DNA of 64,000 bases from Kitasatospora sp. MAP12-44 (GTDB taxonomy: Bacteria > Actinomycetota > Actinomycetes > Streptomycetales > Streptomycetaceae): NCBI RefSeq assembly GCF_029892095.1, contig NZ_JARZAE010000004.1, positions 5,642,001 to 5,706,000 of the forward strand, in the 5' to 3' direction. Position 1 is the first letter of the stretch. Each line of letters opens with the position of its first letter. Below, piece after piece: positions 8,108 through 17,682 of this stretch. Both the position numbers and the translations under genes were made by a program. The notes beneath the pieces are model-generated. The model ran no database searches and was not told the DNA's origin. It was given only the letters and a program-made list of their open reading frames with translations.

Positions 8108-8908
8108 GTGCGTATTGCCAGGTTTTCTGTCCGGGAAGGGAGCCCTGCCGCCGGCAGCGTCTCCTTCGGCGTGGTCGAGGGCGACAGCTCGCAACCGGAG
8201 TCGCTGGTGGTGCACGCGCTGACCGGCCACCCGTTCGGGCCGCCCCAGTTGAGCGGTGAGAGCTACCGGATGCAGGACATCCGGCTGCTGACCCCGATGC
8301 TGCCCAACAAGATCGTCGCGGTCGGCCGCAACTACGCGGCGCACGCCGCCGAACTGGGCCACGACGTGCCGGACGTCCCGCTGACGTTCTTCAAGCCTTC
8401 CACGGCGGTGATCGGCCCCACCGAGTCCATCGCCTACCCGCCGTTCTCCTCGGACGTCCAGCACGAGGCGGAACTGGCCGTGGTGATCGGCCGGATGTGC
8501 CGCGAGGTCCCGCTGGCCCGGGTGCCCGAGGTGATCTTCGGCTACACCTGCGCCAACGACGTGACCGCCCGCGACGTGCAGCAGCGCGAGGGCCAGTGGG
8601 CGCGGGCCAAGGGCTTCGACACCTCCTGCCCGCTCGGACCGTGGATCGAGACCGAGCTCGACCCCTCCGACCTGGCCATCACCTGCACGGTGAACGGCGA
8701 ACTCCGCCAGGCCGGCCGCACGTCGCTGATGATCCGCGACATCGCCGAGCTGATCGTGCACATCTCGGAGGCGATGACGCTGCTCCCGGGCGACGTCATC
8801 CTCACCGGCACCCCGGCGGGTGTCGGACCGCTCAACGTCGGCGACGAGGTCGCCGTCTCCATCGAAGGCATCGGCACTCTCGCCAATAAGGTGATCAAGC
8901 GTGGCTAA
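8108..8908 (+). CDS. Fumarylacetoacetate hydrolase family protein
   Basis: A 266-residue FAA-hydrolase fold enzyme. The catalytic half shows KIVAVGRNYAAH (68-79), the metal ligands in HEAELAVVIG (E120, E122) and D151 in NDVTARD (150-156), and the TGTPAGVG loop (233-240). Members cleave C-C bonds or decarboxylate/hydrate 2-oxo acids (for example 5-oxopent-3-ene-1,2,5-tricarboxylate decarboxylase or acylpyruvase); the substrate cannot be set from sequence. GTG start at 8108 with GAGAGG ten bases upstream. Its end overlaps the gltX start by 8 nt, so the two are probably one transcript. Confidence 0.92.
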   Translation: MRIARFSVREGSPAAGSVSFGVVEGDSSQPESLVVHALTGHPFGPPQLSGESYRMQDIRLLTPMLPNKIVAVGRNYAAHAAELGHDVPDVPLTFFKPSTAVIGPTESIAYPPFSSDVQHEAELAVVIGRMCREVPLARVPEVIFGYTCANDVTARDVQQREGQWARAKGFDTSCPLGPWIETELDPSDLAITCTVNGELRQAGRTSLMIRDIAELIVHISEAMTLLPGDVILTGTPAGVGPLNVGDEVAVSIEGIGTLANKVIKRG

Positions 8909-10406
8909 CACTGAGCTGGACCCCACTGTCCGGGTCCGCTTCTGTCCCTCCCCGACCGGCAACCCGCACGTGGGCCTGGTCCGCACCGCCCTCTTCAACT
9001 GGGCCTTCGCCCGCCACCACGGCGGCAAGCTGGTCTTCCGGATCGAGGACACCGACGCGGCCCGCGACTCCGAGGAGTCGTACCACCAGCTGCTCGGCGC
9101 GATGCGCTGGCTCGGCTTCGACTGGGACGAGGGCCCCGAGGTCGGAGGCCCGCATGCGCCCTACCGGCAGTCGCAGCGGATGGACATCTACGCCGACGTC
9201 GCCCGCCGCCTGCACGAGGCCGGCCACGCCTATGAGTGCTTCTGCAGCACCGAGGAGCTGGACGCCCGGCGCGACGCCGCCCGCGCGGCCGGCCGCCCCT
9301 CCGGCTACGACGGCCAGTGCCGCACGCTGACCGAGGAGCAGAAGGCCGCCTACCGGGCCGAGGGGCGCGAGCCGATCCTGCGCTTCAAGATGCCCGACTC
9401 GACCATCGTCTTCGACGACCTGGTCCGCGGCACGCTCAGCTTCGAGCCCAAGGACGTGCCGGACTACGGCATCGTCCGGGCCAACGGCGCCCCGCTCTAC
9501 ACCCTGGTCAACCCGGTGGACGACGCCCTGATGGGCATCACCCACGTGCTGCGCGGCGAGGACCTGCTCTCCTCGACGCCCCGGCAGATCGCGCTCTACG
9601 CCGCGCTGGCCGAGATCGGCGTGGGCAGCGGCGCCACCCCGCGCTTCGGCCACCTGCCGTATGTGATGGGCGAGGGCAACAAGAAGCTCTCCAAGCGCGA
9701 CCCGCAGGCCAGCCTCAACCTCTACCGCGAGCGCGGCTTCCTGCCCGAGGGCCTGCTCAACTACCTTGCGCTGCTGGGCTGGTCGCTCTCCGAGGACAAC
9801 GACCACTTCACCATGGACGAGCTGGTCGCCGCCTTCGACATCTCGAAGGTGAACGCCAACCCGGCGCGCTTCGACCTGAAGAAGTGCGAGGCGATCAACG
9901 CCCGCCACCTGCGCGAGCTGGCGCCCGAGGAGTTCGTCCGCCGGCTGATCCCGTACCTCCAGGCCCCTGGCCTGCTGCCGGCCGAGCCGACCGCCGAGCA
10001 GCTGGAGCTGCTCACCAAGGCCGCGCCGCTGACCCAGGAGCGGATGGTGGTGCTGAGCGAGATCGTCGACATGGCGGGCTTCCTCTTCGTCGACCCGGCC
10101 GCCTTCGCGGTCGACCCGGACGACGCGGCCAAGGCGCTCACCCAGGACGCCAAGCCGGTCCTGGAGGCCAGCATCAAGGCGCTGCGCGAGCTGGCGGACT
10201 TCACGCCGGAGCCGATCCAGGCCGCGCTGCGCGAGGCGCTGGTGGACGGGCTCGGCATCAAGCCGAAGTTCGCCTTCACACCGCTGCGGGTGGCCGTCAC
10301 GGGCCGACGGATCTCCCCGCCGCTCTTCGAGTCGATGGAACTGCTCGGCCGCGACGAGACGTTGCGCCGTCTGGAGCTGGCCCTGGACGTGCTCGGCGCC
10401 GCCTGA
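8901..10406 (+). CDS. gltX: Glutamyl-tRNA synthetase
   Basis: A 501-residue class I aminoacyl-tRNA synthetase. The HIGH-type signature is SPTGNPHVG near residues 17-25 and the KMSKS-type loop is KKLSKRDP. Length and architecture match bacterial GluRS. Streptomycetes lack GlnRS, so this enzyme would be expected to charge both tRNA-Glu and tRNA-Gln, with GatCAB converting Glu-tRNA-Gln; the five adjacent tRNA genes are exactly these two species. The GTG start at 8901 overlaps the preceding FAA hydrolase gene by 8 nt. Confidence 0.97.
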   Translation: MANTELDPTVRVRFCPSPTGNPHVGLVRTALFNWAFARHHGGKLVFRIEDTDAARDSEESYHQLLGAMRWLGFDWDEGPEVGGPHAPYRQSQRMDIYADVARRLHEAGHAYECFCSTEELDARRDAARAAGRPSGYDGQCRTLTEEQKAAYRAEGREPILRFKMPDSTIVFDDLVRGTLSFEPKDVPDYGIVRANGAPLYTLVNPVDDALMGITHVLRGEDLLSSTPRQIALYAALAEIGVGSGATPRFGHLPYVMGEGNKKLSKRDPQASLNLYRERGFLPEGLLNYLALLGWSLSEDNDHFTMDELVAAFDISKVNANPARFDLKKCEAINARHLRELAPEEFVRRLIPYLQAPGLLPAEPTAEQLELLTKAAPLTQERMVVLSEIVDMAGFLFVDPAAFAVDPDDAAKALTQDAKPVLEASIKALRELADFTPEPIQAALREALVDGLGIKPKFAFTPLRVAVTGRRISPPLFESMELLGRDETLRRLELALDVLGAA

Positions 10407-10475
10407 TCCGGTGTCCGGCCTGGTCGCGGCGTACCTGTCGTGACCAGGCCGGCGGCCTGCCTGCGGTTATCGATT

Positions 10476-10504
10476 TTGGAGCAGGGCAGGGCGTCGGGTA
10501 ATGT
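10476..10504 (+). promoter_or_regulatory. Promoter of the tRNA-Gln/Glu array
   Basis: TTGGAG at 10476-10481 and TAATGT at 10499-10504 are separated by 17 bp, an almost ideal vegetative promoter, about 100 bp before the first tRNA. A GGAGAAG/CTTCTCC hairpin (10532-10538/10548-10554) lies in the transcribed leader. Confidence 0.65.
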
Positions 10505-10611
10505 TCTTTCTGCGCCGCCCGGAAGGGCAGGGGAGAAGGACCAGAAGCTTCTCCAAGATCGACAGAACGGCGCAAGCATCAAGCAAGGCCCCGCAGGGGG
10601 TTGTGTTTTGA

Positions 10612-10683
10612 TGGGGTATGGTGTAATTGGCAGCACGAGTGATTCTGGTTCATTTAGTCTAGGTTCGAGTCCTGGTACCCCAG
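10612..10683 (+). tRNA. tRNA-Gln (CTG)
   Basis: A 72-nt cloverleaf: acceptor TGGGGTA/TACCCCA with discriminator G, anticodon stem AGTGA/TCATT, loop TTCTGGT with anticodon CTG at 10645-10647, T arm GGTTCGAGTCC. No CCA is encoded. Identical to the copy at 11069-11140. Confidence 0.95.
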
Positions 10684-10705
10684 CGCAGTAACAGTGGTAT
10701 GGCAA

Positions 10706-10778
10706 GCCCCCGTTGTGTAGCGGCCTAGCACGCTGCCCTCTCACGGCAGTAGCGCCGGTTCGAATCCGGTCGGGGGTA
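10706..10778 (+). tRNA. tRNA-Glu (CTC), copy 1
   Basis: A 73-nt cloverleaf: acceptor GCCCCCG/CGGGGGT (terminal G-U) with discriminator A, anticodon stem CTGCC/GGCAG, loop CTCTCAC, anticodon CTC. No CCA encoded. First of three identical copies. Confidence 0.95.
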
Positions 10779-10805
10779 CGCAGTTCTCAATTGCATATGG
10801 TTCAA

Positions 10806-10878
10806 GCCCCCGTTGTGTAGCGGCCTAGCACGCTGCCCTCTCACGGCAGTAGCGCCGGTTCGAATCCGGTCGGGGGTA
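10806..10878 (+). tRNA. tRNA-Glu (CTC), copy 2
   Basis: Identical in all 73 positions to the copy at 10706-10778, 27 nt after it. Confidence 0.95.
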
Positions 10879-10947
10879 CCAGATCCTTCATCAGTCACCA
10901 TCCGGACGCTTTACCCCCGGAGGCGACGAAGCTGGATCACCAGGTTT

Positions 10948-11020
10948 GCCCCCGTTGTGTAGCGGCCTAGCACGCTGCCCTCTCACGGCAGTAGCGCCGG
11001 TTCGAATCCGGTCGGGGGTA
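10948..11020 (+). tRNA. tRNA-Glu (CTC), copy 3
   Basis: Third identical tRNA-Glu(CTC), 69 nt after copy 2, with an unrelated spacer. Confidence 0.95.
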
Positions 11021-11068
11021 CGAGCAGGTAGGCCGGTGGGCTCTGTCCCATCGGCCGAGTGCTTTTGT

Positions 11069-11140
11069 TGGGGTATGGTGTAATTGGCAGCACGAGTGAT
11101 TCTGGTTCATTTAGTCTAGGTTCGAGTCCTGGTACCCCAG
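11069..11140 (+). tRNA. tRNA-Gln (CTG), second copy
   Basis: Identical to tRNA-Gln at 10612-10683; closes the array and is followed 11 nt later by an intrinsic terminator. Confidence 0.95.
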
Positions 11141-11151
11141 CCAGTGAAGTC

Positions 11152-11176
11152 CCCCCGGTTCATCCGGGGGTTTTTT
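11152..11176 (+). terminator. Intrinsic terminator of the tRNA array
   Basis: CCCCCGG (11152-11158), loop TTCAT, CCGGGGG (11164-11170), then six T (11171-11176): a classical rho-independent terminator. Confidence 0.9.
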
Positions 11177-11200
11177 GTTTTTCCGCCGCACTGCGGACGC

Positions 11201-11245
11201 AACACATCGGGCCCGCCCCTGGAAAAGGGGCGGGCCCGATGTGTT
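11201..11245. terminator. 20-bp perfect hairpin downstream of ndgR
   Basis: Arms 11201-11220 and 11226-11245 are perfectly complementary around loop GGAAA and lie 13 nt past the ndgR stop. It would end the minus-strand ndgR transcript and back up the tRNA terminator from the other side. Confidence 0.85.
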
Positions 11246-11257
11246 TCCTGCGTCGGT

Positions 11258-11971
11258 TCAGCTGCGCCGCAGCGCCTCGGTGAGGCGGTTGGCGGCTTCG
11301 ATGATGGCCTGGGCGTGCATGCGGCCCGGGTGGCGGGTCAGCCGCTCGATGGGGCCGGAGACCGAGACGGCGGCCACCACGCGGTTGGAGGGGCCGCGGA
11401 CGGGCGCGGAGACGGACGCGACGCCCGGCTCCCGCTCGCCGATCGACTGGGCCCAGCCGCGCCGTCGGACGCCGCTCAGCGCGGTGGCGGTGAAGCGGGC
11501 GCCCTGGAGGCCGCGGTGGAGCCGTTCGGGCTCCTCCCAGGCCAGCAGGACCTGGGCGGCCGAGCCGGCCTTCATCGGCAGGGTGCTGCCGACCGGGACG
11601 GTGTCCCGCAGGCCGGAGAGCCGCTCGGCGGCGGCGACGCAGATCCGCATCTCGCCCTGCCGGCGGTAGAGCTGTGCGCTCTCGCCGGTGACGTCTCGCA
11701 GGTGGGTCAGGACCGGGCCCGCGGTGGCGAGCAGCCGGTCCTCGCCCGCCGCGGCGGAGAGTTCGGAGAGTCGGGGGCCGAGGATGAAACGGCCCTGCAT
11801 GTCCCTGGTGACCAGGCGGTGGTGTTCGAGTGCGACGGCGAGACGGTGGGCGGTGGGCCGCGCCAGTCCGGTGGCGGCGACCAGCCCCGCCAACGTGGCG
11901 GGGCCCGACTCCAGTGCGCTGAGCACCAGAGCGGCCTTGTCGAGAACGCCGACGCCGCTAGAGTTGTCCAT
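11258..11971 (-). CDS. ndgR: IclR-family regulator NdgR
   Basis: A 237-residue IclR-type regulator: N-terminal winged helix (residues about 10-75, motif LAGLVAATGLARPTAHRLAVAL) and C-terminal effector domain. It diverges from leuCD, the conserved position of NdgR, which controls leucine and other amino-acid genes and affects antibiotic output in Streptomyces. Start: ATG 11971 gives the usual length; longer upstream frames run through the promoter region. A possible promoter on the minus strand (TTGCGT, 17 bp, CAGTAT) would place the transcript start at the ATG, i.e. leaderless, though GGGG lies just before the ATG. Confidence 0.93.
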   Translation of the reverse strand: MDNSSGVGVLDKAALVLSALESGPATLAGLVAATGLARPTAHRLAVALEHHRLVTRDMQGRFILGPRLSELSAAAGEDRLLATAGPVLTHLRDVTGESAQLYRRQGEMRICVAAAERLSGLRDTVPVGSTLPMKAGSAAQVLLAWEEPERLHRGLQGARFTATALSGVRRRGWAQSIGEREPGVASVSAPVRGPSNRVVAAVSVSGPIERLTRHPGRMHAQAIIEAANRLTEALRRS

Positions 11972-12216
11972 ACCCCGATACTGCAGTCTCAATCCGCGAG
12001 ACGCAAGCTCAATCTTCGAGGAAAAGCGCCACTCTGGATGAAGCAGCCCGGGAGACACCCCCGCAACAGGCCGCGCGATGACACCCGTCCCGCGGCCCGC
12101 GCGAGGCTATCGATCCGGTGTGCGGGTCGCCCGCGGCCTGCCCCACGCAGGGTGCCGCGGGAAGTGATCTCGACTACACGAGAAGGCCGGCAGAGCGGCC
12201 GGCTGGAGGGAATGCG
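11972..12216. promoter_or_regulatory. ndgR-leuC divergent control region
   Basis: The 245-bp gap between the divergent genes. GTCTC-N7-GAGAC at 11986-12002 is a small inverted repeat overlapping the inferred ndgR promoter. By family knowledge NdgR binds the leuC promoter region, so its operator should be here, but I cannot define it. Confidence 0.4.
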
Positions 12217-13638
<1,422 letters not shown>

Positions 13639-13644
13639 CGCGTC

Positions 13645-14241
13645 ATGGAGAAGTTCACCACCCACACCGGCCGGGCCGTTCCGCTGCGCCGCAGCAATGT
13701 CGACACCGACCAGATCATCCCGGCCCACTGGTTGAAGAAGGTGACCCGTTCCGGATTCGAGGGCGGGCTGTTCGAGGCCTGGCGCAAGGACCCGGAGTTC
13801 ATCCTCAACCAGCCCGAGCGAAGCGGCGCCACGGTGCTGGTCGCGGGTCCCGAGTTCGGTACCGGCTCCTCCCGCGAGCATGCCGTCTGGGCGTTGCAGA
13901 ACTACGGTTTCCAGGCGGTCATCTCCTCGCGTTTCGCTGACATCTTCCGGGGTAACTCGCTGAAGAACGGCCTGCTCACGGTGGTTCTGCCGCAGGAGAC
14001 GGTGGAGCGGATCTGGGCGCTGACCGAGGCCGATCCGACCGCGGAGGTGACCGTCGACCTGGAGTCCCGCGAGGTGCGCGCCGAGGGTATTGCGGCTTCC
14101 TTCGAGCTGGATGAGAACGTCCGTTGGCGGTTGCTCAACGGCCTGGACGACATCAGCATCACGCTCCAGAACGCTGATGACATCACGGCCTTCGAACAGA
14201 CCCGTCCCACCTTCAAGCCGCGTACGCTGCCGGTGCTCTGA
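13645..14241 (+). CDS. leuD: 3-isopropylmalate dehydratase small subunit
   Basis: The 198-residue small (swivelling) subunit that completes the isomerase active site with LeuC. NVDTDQIIPAHWLKK near the N-terminus and GTGSSREHAVWAL in the middle are family signatures. The ATG at 13645 follows the leuC stop by 6 nt, and the GGAGG ribosome site lies within the end of leuC. An inverted repeat follows the stop. Confidence 0.97.
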   Translation: MEKFTTHTGRAVPLRRSNVDTDQIIPAHWLKKVTRSGFEGGLFEAWRKDPEFILNQPERSGATVLVAGPEFGTGSSREHAVWALQNYGFQAVISSRFADIFRGNSLKNGLLTVVLPQETVERIWALTEADPTAEVTVDLESREVRAEGIAASFELDENVRWRLLNGLDDISITLQNADDITAFEQTRPTFKPRTLPVL

Positions 14242-14264
14242 GCACTCGCTTTCTGACGCCGTGC

Positions 14265-14303
14265 CGGATGGCCCGTCTCCCCGTCGGGGGGGCGGGCCAT
14301 CCG
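14265..14303 (+). terminator. Hairpin after leuCD
   Basis: CGGATGGCCCG (14265-14275) pairs with CGGGCCATCCG (14293-14303) around a C/G-rich loop. No T-tract follows. Confidence 0.65.
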
Positions 14304-14388
14304 TGTTGAGGGGTCCCGGATGGGCCTCGGGTTGGCGTCGGATAAACCCCGGCGCGTCGCAAGTCCGGACGGATGGCACAATCAGAGC

Positions 14389-14736
14389 ATGCACCGGCAC
14401 CATGAACCTCCGTACGCGGGTAGCGATCCCGCGTCATCGGAGTTCGTGACCCCGGAGGCCGGGAGTCGAATTGACGATCGGCCGGACGTCGACACCTCAC
14501 CTGATGAGGGACCGGACGACCCGGAAGTCGCAGCGCTCTACGCGCTAGTGGCAGAGCGGTTGAAGCAGGCTCATGCCCGCGTGTACTCGCTGCATGCGTC
14601 TGCTGACGCAAAGACCGCTCTCACCCGTCAACTGTTGATCGTCACCGAGCTCGCCAAGCGCGATCTCCCGGAGGCGGCGCGGCGGTTGAGTCGCTTTGTG
14701 CAGGACCTCGACGAGGGGCGTCCGCCCGTCCACTGA
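14389..14736 (+). CDS. Conserved hypothetical protein (115 aa)
   Basis: I do not recognise a family. The first half (1-50) is acidic, Pro/Asp-rich and probably disordered; the second half (about 50-115) is helical and charged, with the motif LYALVAERLKQAHARVYSLHASADAK. No membrane segment or cysteine cluster. ATG 14389 is chosen because CACAAT (14377-14382) stands 6 nt before it, the spacing of a leaderless start, and no ribosome site is present. It lies alone between the leuCD hairpin and the hupS promoter, a position where streptomycetes usually have a small hypothetical gene. Confidence 0.7.
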   Translation: MHRHHEPPYAGSDPASSEFVTPEAGSRIDDRPDVDTSPDEGPDDPEVAALYALVAERLKQAHARVYSLHASADAKTALTRQLLIVTELAKRDLPEAARRLSRFVQDLDEGRPPVH

Positions 14737-14790
14737 GGTCGCAGACGCGCAAATCCATTGCGACACTAGGGTGATTCGCGCGTTTGGTAA

Positions 14791-14819
14791 TTGAAAGTCC
14801 GCAAATAGATGCCTAACGT
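14791..14819 (+). promoter_or_regulatory. hupS promoter
   Basis: TTGAAA (14791-14796), 17 bp, TAACGT (14814-14819): a near-consensus vegetative promoter, predicting a leader of about 44 nt before the GTG at 14870. Confidence 0.7.
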
Positions 14820-14869
14820 GCGAATTGAACGGATGGAATCATCCGGCGCCCGTTTCTGAAGGGGAAGAC

Positions 14870-15553
14870 GTGAACAAGGCTCAGCTTGTCGAAGCGGTGG
14901 CCGAGCAGCTGGGTGGTCGCAAGGCTGCCGCAGAGGCCGTCGACGCAGTGCTCGACACCATGGTGCGTGCCGTTGTGGCCGGTGACCGGGTGTCGGTCAC
15001 GGGTTTCGGCACTTTCGAGAAGGTGGAGCGCTCCGCGCGCTTCGCCCGTAACCCGCAGACCGGCGAGAAGGTCAAGGTCAAGAAGACCTCGGTGCCGCGC
15101 TTCCGCCCCGGCCAGGGCTTCAAGGACCTGGTCAGCGGCAGCAAGAAGCTGCCGAAGGAGGGTCCCTCGGTCAAGAAGGCCCCCAAGGGCTCGCTGACCC
15201 CCGGCAAGAGCGGCACCACCGCCGCCGTGAAGCGCGCCGCCACCAAGCGCGTCGCGTCCGCCGCTGCCGCCGAGGCGGCCGCTCCGGTCAAGAAGACCGC
15301 GGCCAAGAAGACCACCGCGACCGCGGCGAAGAAGGCCGCCGTCGCCAAGAAGGCGACCCCGGTCAAGAAGACCGCCACGGCGGCCAAGAAGGCCACCCCC
15401 GCCACCAAGGCCGCGGCGGCCAAGAAGACCACCGCCACCGCCAAGAAGGCCACGGCCACGGTCGCCAAGAAGGCCGCCGCGGTGAAGAAGACCGCGCCGG
15501 CCAAGAAGACCACCACGCGCAAGACCACGGCGCGCAAGACCGCCGCGAAGTAA
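14870..15553 (+). CDS. hupS: HU-family nucleoid protein with lysine-rich tail (HupS type)
   Basis: A 227-residue two-part protein. Residues 1-92 are a complete HU domain (MNKAQLVEAVAEQL start, VTGFGTFEKVERSARFARNPQTGE core). Residues about 95-227 are an Ala/Lys/Thr tail of KKA, KKT and AKK repeats resembling histone H1, as in Streptomyces HupS and mycobacterial HupB/Hlp, which compact DNA in spores and during stress. GTG 14870 is chosen because GAAGGGGAAG lies just upstream. A 25-bp perfect terminator hairpin follows, so the gene is monocistronic. Confidence 0.95.
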   Translation: MNKAQLVEAVAEQLGGRKAAAEAVDAVLDTMVRAVVAGDRVSVTGFGTFEKVERSARFARNPQTGEKVKVKKTSVPRFRPGQGFKDLVSGSKKLPKEGPSVKKAPKGSLTPGKSGTTAAVKRAATKRVASAAAAEAAAPVKKTAAKKTTATAAKKAAVAKKATPVKKTATAAKKATPATKAAAAKKTTATAKKATATVAKKAAAVKKTAPAKKTTTRKTTARKTAAK

Positions 15554-15589
15554 CAGCAGTCTGCATTTCAGCGGTCCGCCAGGACCCTG

Positions 15590-15642
15590 CACAGCCGCGG
15601 CGGCCCGCTCTCCGGTTCGGAGAGCGGGCCGCCGCGGCTGTG
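15590..15642. terminator. 25-bp perfect hairpin after hupS
   Basis: Arms 15590-15614 and 15618-15642 are perfectly complementary around the loop GTT. Long GC-only terminators of this type are typical of Streptomyces; it can serve both hupS and the convergent gene at 15695. Confidence 0.85.
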
Positions 15643-15694
15643 TCGCAACTGGCCGCAGCGGCAGTCGAGTCGACGGGGAGGTCGGCAGGGGAGC

Positions 15695-15913
15695 TCAGGC
15701 CCCGGGGTCGGCGAAGGTCTGCAGCGTCACGAAGACCACCCGGCGGGCCTCGCCCGCACCCTCGGTGCGGATCCGCACCCGCTGGCCGGGACGCAGCAGC
15801 CGCAGCCCGCCGGCGTCGAACGCGGCGGCGTCGAAGGGCACCGGGGTGCCGTCGTCGAGCAGCACGGAGCCGGCGCGGGTCTCGGAGTCGAACGTGAACG
15901 CGGTGGCCTGCAT
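15695..15913 (-). CDS. Small beta-rich conserved protein (72 aa), unknown function
   Basis: A 72-residue protein without signal or membrane segment. The pattern TFDSETRAGSVLLDDGTPVPFD followed by LRPGQRVRI resembles cold-shock/S1-like OB-fold proteins, where a Gly-Ser-Val strand is followed by a loop and a GQRV strand, but the RNP motifs are not recognisable. On the minus strand TAAGCT (15920-15925) stands 6 nt before the ATG, suggesting a leaderless transcript. It is convergent with hupS and next to cofC on the same strand. Confidence 0.7.
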   Translation of the reverse strand: MQATAFTFDSETRAGSVLLDDGTPVPFDAAAFDAGGLRLLRPGQRVRIRTEGAGEARRVVFVTLQTFADPGA

Positions 15914-15960
15914 GCCGCCAGCTTAAACCGCCCCACCGACAGCGGGCCGGTCGGACCGGA

Positions 15961-16635
15961 TCAGACCAGCGCGGCCGCGACCGCCGCGGTGCAGCGCCCG
16001 ACGCCCAGCCGCAGCGCCTCGGCGAGGTCGGCCGCGGTGTCCACGTCCCGGCGGACCGACGGGACGTCCAGGAGCGCGAGTTCGAGCGCACCGCCCGCCG
16101 CGTGCCGCTCGCGCGAGGCGCCGCCGAAGGCGGGCCGCAGCCGGTGGTCGGGCGAACAGGCCAGCAGGGTCGTGCCAATGCCGGGGGAGTCGGCCAGAAA
16201 GGCCCGTCCGCTCGCGGGGACCGCGGTCAGCACCCTGTCCAGTTCCTCCGGTCGCAGCGCGGGCAGGTCGGCGGAGAGCGCGGCCAGGGGCGCGTCGGGA
16301 GCCAGTGCCCGCGCGCGGGCGGCGCCGTGCGCCAGCGCGGGATTGAGCCCGCCGCCCGGCTCGTCGGTCACCAGGACGGCGCCGAGCCGGGCCAGCAGAG
16401 GCCCCGCCAGCGGGTCCCGCGAGACCACCAGGACCCGCCCGACCGCCGGGCAGTTCAACGCGGCCGTGACGGTGTCCACCGCGAAGGCGAGCGCGAGCTC
16501 CTCGCGGCGCTCACCGGCGTATTCGCCCAACCGGGACTTGGCCTGAGCGAGCGCCTTCACCGGCAGGACCAGGGACCAGCCGGCCGACCGGCCCCGCGCG
16601 GCCGGGGAGGTTGGGCGTACGGTGTGCTGGGTCAT
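15961..16635 (-). CDS. cofC: 2-phospho-L-lactate / phosphoenolpyruvate guanylyltransferase
   Basis: A 224-residue nucleotidyltransferase-fold protein of the CofC/FbiD family, which transfers GMP to a C3 phospho-acid to start the side chain of coenzyme F420. The N-terminal VLPVKALAQAKSRLG and the ALSADLPAL motif are family features; SPGIGTTLL is the third. The true substrate in actinobacteria is debated (PEP in mycobacteria). ATG 16635 gives the usual length; ATG 16644 and 16707 are alternatives. No ribosome site is obvious. Confidence 0.9.
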   Translation of the reverse strand: MTQHTVRPTSPAARGRSAGWSLVLPVKALAQAKSRLGEYAGERREELALAFAVDTVTAALNCPAVGRVLVVSRDPLAGPLLARLGAVLVTDEPGGGLNPALAHGAARARALAPDAPLAALSADLPALRPEELDRVLTAVPASGRAFLADSPGIGTTLLACSPDHRLRPAFGGASRERHAAGGALELALLDVPSVRRDVDTAADLAEALRLGVGRCTAAVAAALV

Positions 16636-16778
16636 CCGCGCCATTCTGGTGCCGGGCCGGGAGTCTGCGCCAGACAGCCCCGTGGGGTGTGACGTGCGAT
16701 TGGTCACTCGGACCGGACCTACGGGAAAGGCCGCTCGACAGGGCTATTTGCCGTGGCGAGGATGACCAGGGTTTCCTT

Positions 16779-16808
16779 GTCAACCGACGCGAAGTCAACC
16801 GACGCGAA
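16779..16808 (+). repeat. Tandem 15-bp direct repeat upstream of plsC
   Basis: GTCAACCGACGCGAA is present twice in direct succession (16779-16793 and 16794-16808), followed by a partial CCGACGC. It ends 50 nt before the plsC GTG. Confidence 0.7.
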
Positions 16809-16857
16809 CCGACGCCTGCGGCACCCCACGTGCCGCACCACACGAGGAGGACCTGGG

Positions 16858-17682
16858 GTGGCCCGCCGCTCGTACGCCCGTTTCGGCAACGCGGACTACG
16901 GAATCTGGTACCGCTTCGCCGCGGTTCTGGTGAAACCGGTGACGACCGCACTGGTGAAGCCGGACTGGCGCGGTTGGGAGCACCTCCCGAAGGAGGGTGG
17001 CTTCCTGACGGTGGTGAACCACAACTCGGTGATCGATCCGCTGATCTACGCACACTTCCAGTACAACAGCGGCCGCCCGCCGCGGATGCTCGGCAAGTCG
17101 GCGGTGTTCTCGGTTCCTTTCATCGGTTTCATGCTGCGCAAGACCGGTCAGATCCCGGTCTACCGCGATTCCACCGACGCGGCGAAGGCCTTCCGGGCCG
17201 CCATCGACGCGGTCAACAACGGCCAGGTCGTGCAGTTCTACCCCGAGGGCACGCTCACCCGGGACCCTGACCTGTGGCCGATGACCGGCAAGAGCGGCGC
17301 GGCCCGGGTCGCCCTGATGACCGGCGCTCCGGTCATCCCGGTGGCGCACTGGGGCGCGCACGAGATCGTCCCGCCGTACGGCTACGGCGGTCGCGACAAG
17401 GGCAAGGCCCGGCTCAGCCTGTTCCCCCGGCACCGGGTGCAGGTGGTGGCGGGTCCGCCGGTGGACCTGAGCAGGTACCAGGGGCGCGAACTCACCGCCC
17501 AGGTGCTGCGCGAGGCGACCGAGGACATCATGGCGGCGATCACCGAGGTGCTGGCCGGCATTCGCGGCGAGCAGCCGCCCGCCACCCGCTTCGACATGCG
17601 CCGGGCTGCCGAGCAGCGCGGCCGGCAGGCCGAGGACCGGCGCGACCGCGCCGTCACCACCGACGAGGAGCCCACCAAGTGA
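16858..17682 (+). CDS. plsC: 1-acyl-sn-glycerol-3-phosphate acyltransferase family protein
   Basis: A 274-residue PlsC-type acyltransferase. The catalytic NHNSVID (NHx4D) is at 54-60 and the FYPEGT substrate-binding motif near 126-131. It would acylate lysophosphatidate in membrane phospholipid synthesis; the next gene, gpsA, makes the glycerol-3-phosphate precursor. Streptomycetes have several paralogues, so the precise acceptor is not certain. GTG 16858 has GAGGAGG seven bases before it. The stop overlaps the gpsA start (GTGA). Confidence 0.92.
   Translation: MARRSYARFGNADYGIWYRFAAVLVKPVTTALVKPDWRGWEHLPKEGGFLTVVNHNSVIDPLIYAHFQYNSGRPPRMLGKSAVFSVPFIGFMLRKTGQIPVYRDSTDAAKAFRAAIDAVNNGQVVQFYPEGTLTRDPDLWPMTGKSGAARVALMTGAPVIPVAHWGAHEIVPPYGYGGRDKGKARLSLFPRHRVQVVAGPPVDLSRYQGRELTAQVLREATEDIMAAITEVLAGIRGEQPPATRFDMRRAAEQRGRQAEDRRDRAVTTDEEPTK

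Noticed and set aside
10562..11283. Small open frames crossing the tRNA array
   Set aside because: They lie over five well-folded tRNAs and have no coding features.
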